Assembly (NCBI GenBank): GCA_031289235.1 | Contig: JAITPU010000006.1 | Location: 1-31,899, forward strand | Source of the DNA: Eubacteriales Family XIII. Incertae Sedis bacterium | GTDB taxonomy: Bacteria > Bacillota > Clostridia > Peptostreptococcales > Anaerovoracaceae | Direction: 5' to 3' | DNA length: 31,899 nt | In this document: positions 25,400-31,899 of the stretch, one piece after another | Layout of the letters: each line of letters opens with the position of its first letter | Numbering within the stretch: position 1 is the first letter of the stretch | Notes under the pieces: model-generated | The model's database searches: none | Told to the model about the DNA's origin: nothing | The model's input: only the letters and a program-made list of their open reading frames with translations | Made by a program: the position numbers and the translations under genes

Positions 25400-26251
25400 T
25401 CAAACACCGTTGGGAGCGCCGCTGTCATCCCTTCCGCTCCAACGGTTCTGCCGCAGCGACTCGAACATAAATATCGAAGCCGCTACCGACGCGTTGAGGG
25501 ATTCCGCTCCCCGCTGCATGGGGATGCTCACCGTCAGATGAACGCCCCGGCGAAATTCCGCCCCAAGGCCGTTCCCCTCATTTCCGACGATCAGCGCAAT
25601 ATCACGGCGCAGGTCCGCGTCGTACACGCAGACGGTTCCGCCCGCAGCTGTGGCTACAAGAGTCTTATTCCGGCGCGCCAGTATGGACAGCGCCGCAGAC
25701 GCTTCCAAGCCGTCCATCACAGGCAAGCGGAACAAAGCTCCCGCCGCCGCGCGCACCGCCTTGGGAGAATAAACATCCGCGGTTCCTTTCACCGCGACGA
25801 TCCCTCCATAGCCCGCGGCGTCCGCCGTTCTGACGACGACGCCCGCGTTCCCGGGATCCTGCAGCCGGTCCAGAACCAGAATGTTTCCCCACGGGCGGGA
25901 AGCGTTCTTCCGGAAAAGCGCCTCCTCATCCCAAAGAGCTTTCCTTACAACGGCGATCACTCCCTGCGGCGTTTCGGTGTCAGAAAGCCTCCGGAACACC
26001 GCCGGACCGGCGAACACCGATTCGGCGCCGGATTTCTCCGCCGCGCGCCTGAGTTCCCGCAACTCGCCGGACAGGCCGGTTTCATCTCCGCAAAAAAGCA
26101 CGAAATCGACCCCGGCGCGAAAATCCAGCGCTTCCCTGACCAGATTCGGCCCCTCGACCAGATAACGCGCCTGCCGATCCCTGCCTCTTTTTTCTTTAAG
26201 CCGCGAGACGCGCCTGATCCATTCGTTGTCGGTAGAAGTGATTATTTTCAT
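25400..26251 (-). CDS. SpoU/TrmH family RNA 2'-O-methyltransferase
   Basis: 283 residues. SPOUT-class SAM-dependent methyltransferase of rRNA or tRNA ribose. It has an N-terminal substrate-binding domain (ARYLVEGPNLVREAL) and the three knot motifs: LVLDRLQDPGNAGVVVRTAD, ALIVGNEGNGL and VSIPMQRGAESLNASVAASI. It resembles YsgA/RlmB-type enzymes; the exact target is unknown. Its position just upstream of pheS is conserved in Firmicutes. The last 15 codons overlap a strong hairpin at 25407-25445. Confidence 0.93.
   Translation of the reverse strand: MKIITSTDNEWIRRVSRLKEKRGRDRQARYLVEGPNLVREALDFRAGVDFVLFCGDETGLSGELRELRRAAEKSGAESVFAGPAVFRRLSDTETPQGVIAVVRKALWDEEALFRKNASRPWGNILVLDRLQDPGNAGVVVRTADAAGYGGIVAVKGTADVYSPKAVRAAAGALFRLPVMDGLEASAALSILARRNKTLVATAAGGTVCVYDADLRRDIALIVGNEGNGLGAEFRRGVHLTVSIPMQRGAESLNASVAASIFMFESLRQNRWSGRDDSGAPNGV
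25407..25445 (-). other. Hairpin at the 3' end of the SpoU gene with RNA-element loop sequence
   Basis: An 11-bp stem with one bulge (25407-25418 with 25435-25445). The loop region reads GAAGGGATGACAGCGG on the minus strand, sharing GGGAYGACAGCGGC with the second hairpin of RNA elements A and B. There is no U-tract. It may be a partial third copy or coincidence inside coding sequence. Confidence 0.4.
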
Positions 26252-26285
26252 ATCCGCTGACTTCCGCTACGGAAACGACGCATAA

Positions 26286-26312
26286 CGGAAAAGCCGGCAT
26301 CGTACCGGCTTT
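26286..26312 (-). terminator. Probable terminator after ftsZ
   Basis: 8-bp stem AAAGCCGG (26290-26297) with CCGGCTTT (26305-26312), 7-nt loop, followed on the minus strand by a short T stretch (CTTTTCCG). It lies 35 bases before the SpoU start. A second hairpin, GCGGG/CCCGC, is close to the ftsZ stop at about 26384-26398 without a U-tract. Confidence 0.55.
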
Positions 26313-26412
26313 CATCCACAATCGCCGCGGCCGCGCGCGAAAATAAAATTTACTCTATCTAATTTTTGCCGGTACAGTATACGCGGGGAAATCCCGCTTT
26401 GAACAGTTAATT

Positions 26413-27534
26413 TTATTTCTGCAGAAATGTCGGTATTCGGAAATCGCCTGCGTTATCATCGTCGGATTCGGAATCCTGCCACGACGCGTCGTTTTCACTG
26501 TCCCGTTCGCCGCCGTCGGCGCTTTGGCCCGCGTTTTCCCTTCCGCGCCTCTGGGTTCCGGTCAGCGCGTCAGAAGCCGGCCGCTCCTCAAATCCCGTGG
26601 CGATAACAGTTATGACGATCTCATCCTTCATATCTTCTTTTATCGAAGTTCCGAAGATCACAATGGCGTCCCTGTCGGCCGCCTGTTCGATGCGATCCGC
26701 CGCGTCGCTGACTTCCATCATGCCCAGATCGTAACCGCCGGTAACATTCAGCAATATAGCCTTCGCGCCGTTTATAGACGTTTCCAACAGCGGGCTTTCC
26801 ACGGCCAGCTTAACCGACTCCTCGACACGGTCGTCGCCGGAACCCCTGCCCACGCCCATGTGAGCGATGCCCCGGTCGAGCATGACGCTCTTCACGTCCG
26901 CAAAATCCAGATTTATGACTCCCGGCGCCGAAATCAGGTCGGAAATCCCCTGCACGCCCTGACGCAGCACTTCGTCGGCCATTTTAAACGCGTCAAGCAT
27001 CGACGTGTTCTTGTCGGAAACCGAAAGAAGCTTGTCATTCGGCACCACGACCAAGGAATCCACATATTTTTTCAGGAATTTGATGCCAAGCTCCGCGTGA
27101 TCGCTCCGTTTCTTCCCCTCGAACCTGAACGGCTTCGTCACGACTCCAACCGTCAGGACGCCCATATCTTTCGCGATCTTGGCCACGATGGGCGCGGCGC
27201 CCGTGCCTGTGCCTCCTCCCATGCCCGCGGTAATAAACACCATATCGGCGCCCGCAATGAACCGGCTCAGATCCTCTATATTTTCCTCCGCCGCGTTTTG
27301 TCCGACCTCAGGATTGCCTCCCGCGCCGAGACCCTTCGTCAGCTTCTCGCCTATCTGAAACTTAGTTTCCGCTTTTGAGCTGAACAGCGCCTGTTTGTCT
27401 GTGTTCAGCGTCACAAAACTCACGCCCTGCATACCGGCCTCTATCATCCTGTTGACCGCGTTGCCGCCGCCTCCGCCGATGCCTATGACCTTGATTTGCG
27501 CGGTATTTTCGCTGTTTTGCTCAAACTGTAACAT
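26413..27534 (-). CDS. ftsZ: Cell division GTPase FtsZ
   Basis: Tubulin homologue that forms the division ring. 373 residues. The N-terminal GTP-binding domain has IKVIGIGGGGGNAVNRMIE, the tubulin signature GGGTGTGAAPIVAKIAKD, and FEGKKRSDHAE. The C-terminal GTPase-activating domain includes NVTGGYDLGMMEVSDAADR. A low-complexity Asp/Ser-rich linker leads to the conserved tail peptide FRIPTFLQK, which binds FtsA/SepF/ZapA-type partners. GGGAGG lies 10 nt upstream of ATG 27534. A leader of about 290 nt with RNA element B precedes it. No sigE/sigG genes follow, unlike Bacillus and many spore formers. Confidence 0.98.
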   Translation of the reverse strand: MLQFEQNSENTAQIKVIGIGGGGGNAVNRMIEAGMQGVSFVTLNTDKQALFSSKAETKFQIGEKLTKGLGAGGNPEVGQNAAEENIEDLSRFIAGADMVFITAGMGGGTGTGAAPIVAKIAKDMGVLTVGVVTKPFRFEGKKRSDHAELGIKFLKKYVDSLVVVPNDKLLSVSDKNTSMLDAFKMADEVLRQGVQGISDLISAPGVINLDFADVKSVMLDRGIAHMGVGRGSGDDRVEESVKLAVESPLLETSINGAKAILLNVTGGYDLGMMEVSDAADRIEQAADRDAIVIFGTSIKEDMKDEIVITVIATGFEERPASDALTGTQRRGRENAGQSADGGERDSENDASWQDSESDDDNAGDFRIPTFLQK

Positions 27535-27618
27535 TCTATGGCATCCTCCCGATATGATTGCCGCGGACGCGGCCCGAGGGCATTTTAAACGACAGCCGGG
27601 TTATACCCAGCGCAGAGC

Positions 27619-27795
27619 GTTCAATTTTTACTGCATATTGATCGACAGAAAGCCGCTGTCGTCCCTTCCGAAACCGCGCTGACGCACTTTGTTCGGGCGC
27701 TACGCCGGCTCCGCATTTCCGGCTTCATCTCGTATGCCCGCAATATTCCTTCGGGGAAAACAGAAATCCCCCGTCTGCCGGACAATCCTTTGAAC
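27619..27795 (-). ncRNA. Structured RNA element, copy B (ftsZ leader)
   Basis: On the minus strand it starts with GTTCAAAGG (GTTCAA comp. 27790-27795) and closes with TTGAAC (comp. 27619-27624). Hairpin 1 has stem GGGG/CCCC with loop ATTTCTGTTTT, then GGAATATTGCGGG. Hairpin 2 has GGGACGACAGCGGCT in its loop region, then CTGTCGAT. Compared with copy A at 7324-7431, it carries an extra GC-rich arm of about 70 nt between the two conserved parts. It fills most of the 321-nt gap between sbp and ftsZ, about 85 nt before the ftsZ start. Within this gap there is also a short open frame (27621-27824) that I do not consider coding. Confidence 0.6.
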
Positions 27796-27827
27796 TGTAA
27801 GCATTGGTATATAAACAGCCTCATTTT

Positions 27828-27836
27828 ATTATATCA
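27828..27836 (-). promoter_or_regulatory. Extended -10 promoter of ftsZ
   Basis: TGA-TATAAT on the minus strand (27828-27836) fits an extended -10 element; the -35 region (GTGCAA) is poor. Transcription would start about 25 bases before RNA element B, giving ftsZ a leader near 285-290 nt. Confidence 0.55.
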
Positions 27837-27855
27837 TAAACCGTACGCGATTGCA

Positions 27856-28224
27856 CTATTTATCGTTCGCTTTCAGGCTTTTTTTAACAAAATACTGTTC
27901 GATAAACAGTCTCCTGATGACCGCGATATTCTGGAAGAGCCGTCCTCCGAACACAAAGATCGCCGCGTAATACAGCGGAATCCCCAGTTTATCTCCCAGA
28001 TAAGTGAGCATGGCGGCCACAAGCGCGTTGCAGATGAAACCGGAAATGAAGATCAGGCCGTTGTATTTTTTTTCCAAATACGTTCTCGCCGCGCCGAGAA
28101 GCGAGTCAAACGCGGCCAAAAGCCCCATCGTGATGTAGAACGAATATTCCGTCGGATAAGTAATGTCAAAGGCAAAGCCCAGCGCAATTCCCAGGGTCAA
28201 TCCCACCGCCATCGCGACTATCAA
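27856..28224 (-). CDS. sbp: Small basic protein Sbp (DUF1290), membrane protein
   Basis: 122 residues with three or four hydrophobic segments (for example AMAVGLTLGIALGFAFDI and FISGFICNALVAAMLTYLG) and a positively charged C-terminus. It matches the Sbp family encoded between ftsQ-type genes and ftsZ in Firmicutes and Actinobacteria. Its function is unknown; a role in division or the envelope is inferred from its location. The start is TTG 28224, supported by AAGGTGA about 6 nt upstream; it overlaps the TGA stop of the DUF881 gene (TTGA), so translation is coupled. Confidence 0.92.
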   Translation of the reverse strand: MIVAMAVGLTLGIALGFAFDITYPTEYSFYITMGLLAAFDSLLGAARTYLEKKYNGLIFISGFICNALVAAMLTYLGDKLGIPLYYAAIFVFGGRLFQNIAVIRRLFIEQYFVKKSLKANDK

Positions 28225-28949
28225 AGCTGTTCACCTTCTTTTACTTTCCTGGAATATACAAATTTCTGCTCTTCTTCGCAGGCGGGTATGCTTATATCGT
28301 TTTCCACTTCCAGCCTGAATATGATGCCGTATGATTTCAACTCAGTCCCGTACCCGTCCGGGCCGACAAGCGCGGCCGACATGTTCGCGGCGTCGCCGAC
28401 GGCCCTGATGAGAAAGGGCCTCGCTTCAAACAGACCGTTGATCTTCACCGTATACCCGGTGCATATGATGGCGGAGGCGTTATATACCCTGTGTCCGTTT
28501 ACCGATATCGCTTCAGCGCCGCTTTTGTTCAATTCGCTGATTATCCGCAATATATCCCAGTCGTGGATCAGTAAATTGTTCGGATCCTCCCAATCGCCGA
28601 ACGGCTCACGCGTCGCGTCGTCCACCGTGATGACAACTCCGGGGCCGTGCAAAGCCGCGCCGCCGCCCGCCATCTTATAATATTGCAGTTCCGCGAGCAG
28701 TTTTTGCCTGAGTTCCTTATCCTCGCCAGCCGGCGCTTTTTCGTATTCCGCCAGTTTTTTCTCCACATCGGATATGAGTTTTTTTATGTTCTCCGCTTCG
28801 GTTTTCTCGCTGGCTATGCTGGTCTCGGCGTCAGAAACGGTTTTGGCGGACACATAAAGCCGCATGCCCTCTGTGCTCTTCGCCTGAACGATGGCGGAAA
28901 ATCCCAAAACGAAACAGGCCGTTATGAGAACAAGATAGGTCGCTTTCAT
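28221..28949 (-). CDS. DUF881 protein (second of pair)
   Basis: 242 residues with an N-terminal membrane anchor (YLVLITACFVLGFSAIVQA), a coiled coil (about 40-85) and the DUF881 core: ALHGPGVVITVDDATREPF, AEAISVNGHRV and ALVGPDGYGTELKSYG. DUF881 proteins resemble B. subtilis YlxW/YlxX in the same position and are probably extracytoplasmic division or wall factors. It starts with an ATGA overlap to the upstream DUF881 gene and ends with the TTGA overlap to sbp. The two copies are clearly paralogs but diverged. Confidence 0.9.
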   Translation of the reverse strand: MKATYLVLITACFVLGFSAIVQAKSTEGMRLYVSAKTVSDAETSIASEKTEAENIKKLISDVEKKLAEYEKAPAGEDKELRQKLLAELQYYKMAGGGAALHGPGVVITVDDATREPFGDWEDPNNLLIHDWDILRIISELNKSGAEAISVNGHRVYNASAIICTGYTVKINGLFEARPFLIRAVGDAANMSAALVGPDGYGTELKSYGIIFRLEVENDISIPACEEEQKFVYSRKVKEGEQL

Positions 28950-29704
28950 GATTCCGCGCTTTCCCCCGCCGGCTCGACCGGCTCGACAGGCGCCGCGTAT
29001 CTGAACTTTATGACGCCGTTATAGCGCGTAACTGTGATATCGTCTTTTTTTTCGATATTTACGCGAAGACGGTAAAACGATTTCATCCTGTCTATGATGC
29101 CTGATCGTATCGTGATGGCCGACTCGATAGTTTCCGGATTTCCTATGGCCCTGATCTCGTAGGGCGGCGCCGTAGCCTTGGAATTTATGTTCACATTATC
29201 GCCGGCAAGGCTGATCTCCGTCGTGGGCACGATGCGGTGCCCGTTGATGGAAATAGCTTCGGCGCCCGCCTCTTTCAGACGGTTTATCACGCTCAGCAGC
29301 AGATCGCTGTTGATCATGATGACGCTGTGGTCGTTTTCCACATATTCATCGGAAGGCAGCGGATCGTCAATCGTGATCACCACGCCCGGCCCCCGCACGT
29401 CAAGCATGCCTGAGGATATCTTGTATTTTTCGAGATCGGCGACAACCCCTTTGATGAAAAAATCATCCTCCGCCTTTTCCTTCTCTATGTGTTCCAGACG
29501 CTCTTCCAGCGCGAGCAGTTCCTTCAGCGCCGTTTCCCGCTCGGCCCGCGCCTTATCCAGCTCAATCTGGGAGGCTTTCACCTTGCTGAAGGGTACCAAG
29601 CCGCCCTGATCCGAACTCTGCGCCGTAGAAATCTGCACGGAAACCAAAACCCCTATGCAGAGCGCTATGACCCCGACGATGAACACGCCTCCAAATTTTC
29701 GCAT
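28946..29704 (-). CDS. DUF881 protein (first of pair)
   Basis: 252 residues. N-terminal transmembrane anchor (FIVGVIALCIGVLVSVQIS), coiled coil (about 45-85), then the DUF881 core with DVRGPGVVITIDDPLPS, AEAISINGHRIVPTT, APPYEIRAIGNPETIE and a Pro/Glu-rich tail. YlxW-like; it lies between ftsQ and the second DUF881 gene, the standard Firmicutes order. The SD is GGAAAGTGAG just before ATG 29704. The 104-base gap to ftsQ holds no further gene. Confidence 0.9.
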   Translation of the reverse strand: MRKFGGVFIVGVIALCIGVLVSVQISTAQSSDQGGLVPFSKVKASQIELDKARAERETALKELLALEERLEHIEKEKAEDDFFIKGVVADLEKYKISSGMLDVRGPGVVITIDDPLPSDEYVENDHSVIMINSDLLLSVINRLKEAGAEAISINGHRIVPTTEISLAGDNVNINSKATAPPYEIRAIGNPETIESAITIRSGIIDRMKSFYRLRVNIEKKDDITVTRYNGVIKFRYAAPVEPVEPAGESAES

Positions 29705-29808
29705 TTTCTCACTTTCCTTTTATATCGCACAGCGCAACCGCTATATGTAACCGCTGCGATAATGCGCGCGCACCCATCAACGCCTGCCTTTGATTTGAAC
29801 AGCAATTT

Positions 29809-30657
29809 CTATTCTCCCCCGGAGGGTGTTTCCGTCGGAGCGACGGACGCAGCCGTGGTATTTTCCTCCGTGGGCTGAATTCCCGCCGCGGAAGATCTGT
29901 CCGGCGAAAGCTCAACCTCCGGCTGCCAAGAAACGTAATCCTCCCCTCCGATCCGGATTGTGCCGCGTTCGATACCCTGGGAGTACAAGTCGTAAAGAAC
30001 CTGCTGAAGCGCGCCCAGATTGTCAATGAAGTTTCCGGGAGTGCCTTCGCAGACCAAATTGTCGTAAATATACGCTTTTATTATTATATTCGAAATATTG
30101 ATCTTTTTAAAGTACAATTCATATTTTTTTAAATTTTTTAATAATTCCAGAGTATCTGTCAGAGCCGCGTTTTCTTCGACTTCCAGCGGCAATCCCTCGT
30201 CCGATTTTATGACCCGCATCTCCGCCAGCACGGTGATTGTCGGTTCTTCCGCGGTCTGCCTCAGCACCAACCCGTTCTCATCAATGATGGAAAAGCCTCC
30301 CGCATACGGAACCGCGGCCGCCTCGGCGCGTTCTTCCACCCAAATCACGATCCCCGCCGGGAATAACACTCGCTTAGTCTTTGCCAGCCGTATATAAGGA
30401 TCCTTCATAAGGCGCTTCCCCACATCGGACATGGATATGGAAAAGAGGTTTTCGCCCGCCTCCGCCCCTGCCCTTTCGATGACCTGCTCCGCCGTATAAT
30501 AAGCGTTATTTTCCACGGCAATGCGCTGAACGTCAAAGAAATGAGAGTTTAAAAAACAATAAATCCCGATCCCGGCCAGCGTCAGAATCATGAACTTCAA
30601 AAGATATCTCTTTTTTTTACGTTTCTTATGTTTTTTCCCCGCACCGCCTGCGGCCAT
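29809..30657 (-). CDS. ftsQ: Cell division protein FtsQ/DivIB
   Basis: 282 residues. Order: Lys/Arg-rich cytoplasmic tail (GKKHKKRKKKRY), one transmembrane helix (FMILTLAGIGIYCFL), POTRA domain (FFDVQRIAVENNAYYTAEQV, GENLFSISMSDV, VLFPAGIVIWVEERAEAAAV), beta domain, then a Ser/Thr/Glu-rich disordered C-terminus. It is part of the FtsQLB divisome subcomplex that regulates septal wall synthesis. The start is ATG 30657, with GGAGG 8 nt upstream; a GTG at 30705 gives a longer frame but without a good SD. Upstream (30658-30805) there is a weak CTGACT-N18-TAGAAT promoter candidate. Confidence 0.94.
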   Translation of the reverse strand: MAAGGAGKKHKKRKKKRYLLKFMILTLAGIGIYCFLNSHFFDVQRIAVENNAYYTAEQVIERAGAEAGENLFSISMSDVGKRLMKDPYIRLAKTKRVLFPAGIVIWVEERAEAAAVPYAGGFSIIDENGLVLRQTAEEPTITVLAEMRVIKSDEGLPLEVEENAALTDTLELLKNLKKYELYFKKINISNIIIKAYIYDNLVCEGTPGNFIDNLGALQQVLYDLYSQGIERGTIRIGGEDYVSWQPEVELSPDRSSAAGIQPTEENTTAASVAPTETPSGGE

Positions 30658-30805
30658 CGGCGCATCCTCCAGACTGCCTTCTTCGCGCTTTTTTACTGTT
30701 TCCACTGCCGTTAAACGAATATTCTACGATATGTTCCTCTGCTTAGTCAGTGCTTGAAAATAAACTTTGAACTGTAACCCCAAAATGCGGGGGGCGGAAG
30801 TGTGT

Positions 30806-31899
30806 TTAATCGCCGCGGGAATATATATCCATCAGTTCGCTGTATATGCGCTCAGCCGCGTCGAGTCTCCCCAGACTGCCGGCGGCCGCGCGCATCCTGC
30901 TCAACAGGCCTTTGTCGCCATGCAGCCGCGTGATCTCGTTTAAAAGCCTCTCCGGCGTCAGTTCTTTCTCCTCAATCAGAACGGCCGCGCCCTTGTCCGC
31001 GAGGGCCTTCGCGTTGAAATACTGATGGTTCCCCGTGACGTTCGGCGAAGGTATCAATATGGAAGGCCTGCCGCGGGCTGCCAATTCGGAAACCGTGATC
31101 GCGCCGCTCCTGCCGACGACAAGATCCGCCGCCGCAAGATACAGGTGCATCTGATCCGTATACTCAATGACAGCCGCCCTATCCGGACCGGCCGGCCGCC
31201 TCGCCGCGATTTTCCCCGCGATATCGGCGTAATATATCCGCCCGGTGATCCAGTACAGGCGCATATCCCTTATTTTCCCAATATTATCTAATATTTCCAG
31301 AATCGTTTCGTTCAGCCTCATGGCGCCGCGGCTCCCGCCGAAGCACAGCAGCACGAACTCATCCGGGCCGGCGCCGAGCTTCGCCCGGCTCTCCCCGACG
31401 CCGATCCGGATAAAATTTTCCCTCACCGGATTTCCTGTGACCGCCAACTTTTTCTGATTCCTAAAACGTCTCCGCCCTTCCTCGAAAGCTAACAAAACCC
31501 TGTCCGCGTATCTCTCCGCGAGGATGTTGGAGAGGCCCGGACAAGCGTTCTGTTCATGCACGCAGGTTTTGATCCCCAATTTATGAGCTTCCCTGATCAC
31601 CGGGCCGGATACATAGCCGCCTGCGCCGACCGCGATGTCCGCCTTGAAGCTCCGCAGGATCCCGCGGATATCGCGCGACGCCCGCAAAAGCTCCGAAACG
31701 ACGCTTATATTTCGCCAGATTTTTCTGCGGTAAAAGCCCCTGACTTTGACGAAGCGTATATCGAATCCCTTCTCCGGGACGATATCCTTCTCCATTCCCG
31801 CTTCCGTCCCGATGAACAGGATCTCGCTGTCCGGCTGCTTTTCCCTGATCTTCTCGGCGATCGCTACGGCCGGATATATATGGCCGCCGGTTCCGCCGC
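30806..31899 (-). CDS. murG: MurG, lipid II synthase (5' end cut by window)
   Basis: UDP-GlcNAc:undecaprenyl-pyrophosphoryl-MurNAc-pentapeptide transferase at the inner face of the membrane. The frame continues past the window end; about 364 residues are visible, missing only the first few. The N-terminal glycine loop GGTGGHIYPAVAIAEKI is at the edge. GAGGYVSGPVIREA, HEQNACPGLSN, LCFGGSRGAMRLN and the C-terminal sugar-binding GRSGAITVSELAARGRPSIL are present. It is the first gene of the murG-ftsQ-ftsZ division cluster in this window. Confidence 0.97.
   Translation of the reverse strand, partial: GGTGGHIYPAVAIAEKIREKQPDSEILFIGTEAGMEKDIVPEKGFDIRFVKVRGFYRRKIWRNISVVSELLRASRDIRGILRSFKADIAVGAGGYVSGPVIREAHKLGIKTCVHEQNACPGLSNILAERYADRVLLAFEEGRRRFRNQKKLAVTGNPVRENFIRIGVGESRAKLGAGPDEFVLLCFGGSRGAMRLNETILEILDNIGKIRDMRLYWITGRIYYADIAGKIAARRPAGPDRAAVIEYTDQMHLYLAAADLVVGRSGAITVSELAARGRPSILIPSPNVTGNHQYFNAKALADKGAAVLIEEKELTPERLLNEITRLHGDKGLLSRMRAAAGSLGRLDAAERIYSELMDIYSRGD

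Noticed and set aside
26384..26412. GTTCAAAG string after ftsZ as another RNA element copy
   Set aside because: The internal conserved loops and the TTGAAC closing strand are absent; a simple GCGGG/CCCGC hairpin is all that follows.
27621..27824. Open reading frame of 67 codons on the minus strand in the ftsZ leader
   Set aside because: It has no SD, its sequence is basic and low-complexity without family features, and it coincides with the structured RNA element.
30658..30705. GTG start for ftsQ at 30705
   Set aside because: No SD before it; ATG 30657 has GGAGG at 8 nt and gives a normal FtsQ N-terminus.
30763..30780. Possible third copy of the RNA element upstream of ftsQ (TTACAGTTCAAAG)
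   Set aside because: Only the first 13 bases match; the hairpin loops and closing strand are missing.

Overview
The window looks like a chromosomal segment of a Gram-positive, probably clostridial (Firmicutes) bacterium. The main evidence is gene order on the minus strand: murG, ftsQ, two DUF881 genes, sbp, ftsZ, an SpoU-type rRNA methyltransferase, pheS, pheT, zapA, mutS2 and argS. This is a typical Firmicutes division and translation backbone. Promoters match sigma-A consensus well, Shine-Dalgarno sites are strong AGGAGG types, and several starts are TTG. No sporulation genes follow ftsZ. An anaerobic, peptide-fermenting life is inferred from indolepyruvate:ferredoxin oxidoreductase (iorAB) and a LysP-type amino-acid permease. 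The exact taxon cannot be named from the sequence alone.

Layout. (1) 1-3311, plus strand: a tandem array of three paralogous genes of unknown family, the first cut by the window edge. They share N-terminal and C-terminal modules and an almost identical 84-86 bp leader, but their middles differ. The 612-aa member carries an inserted domain with a Cys/His arrangement resembling CNF1/CheD-type glutamine deamidases. (2) 3353-5276, minus: a DUF1836 regulator and an mreB/mbl gene, each with a clear promoter. (3) 5412-9584, plus: lysP, a STAS-domain protein, a structured RNA element and glycogen debranching enzyme glgX. Glycogen phosphorylase glgP converges on glgX from the minus strand. (4) 12020-13212: a DUF4160/DUF2442 two-gene module, then tRNA-fMet, tRNA-Leu(TAA) and tRNA-Asn(GTT) with promoters and a strong terminator. 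(5) 13295-25247, minus: iorB, iorA, a TPR gene, argS, mutS2, zapA, pheT and pheS, tightly packed with ATGA overlaps in places. (6) 25400-31899, minus: the SpoU methyltransferase, ftsZ with a roughly 290-nt leader, sbp, two DUF881 genes, ftsQ and partial murG.

Working together: murG makes lipid II, ftsQ, ftsZ and zapA build the divisome, and mreB shapes the side wall. glgX and glgP degrade glycogen together. iorAB oxidises aryl pyruvates from amino-acid breakdown, with amino acids possibly supplied through LysP.

The two observations most worth follow-up are the paralog array with its possible deamidase effector, and an RNA element found in two copies, upstream of glgX and of ftsZ. The RNA copies share conserved loops, a compensatory stem change and a matching closing stem. 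I could not assign it to a named RNA family.
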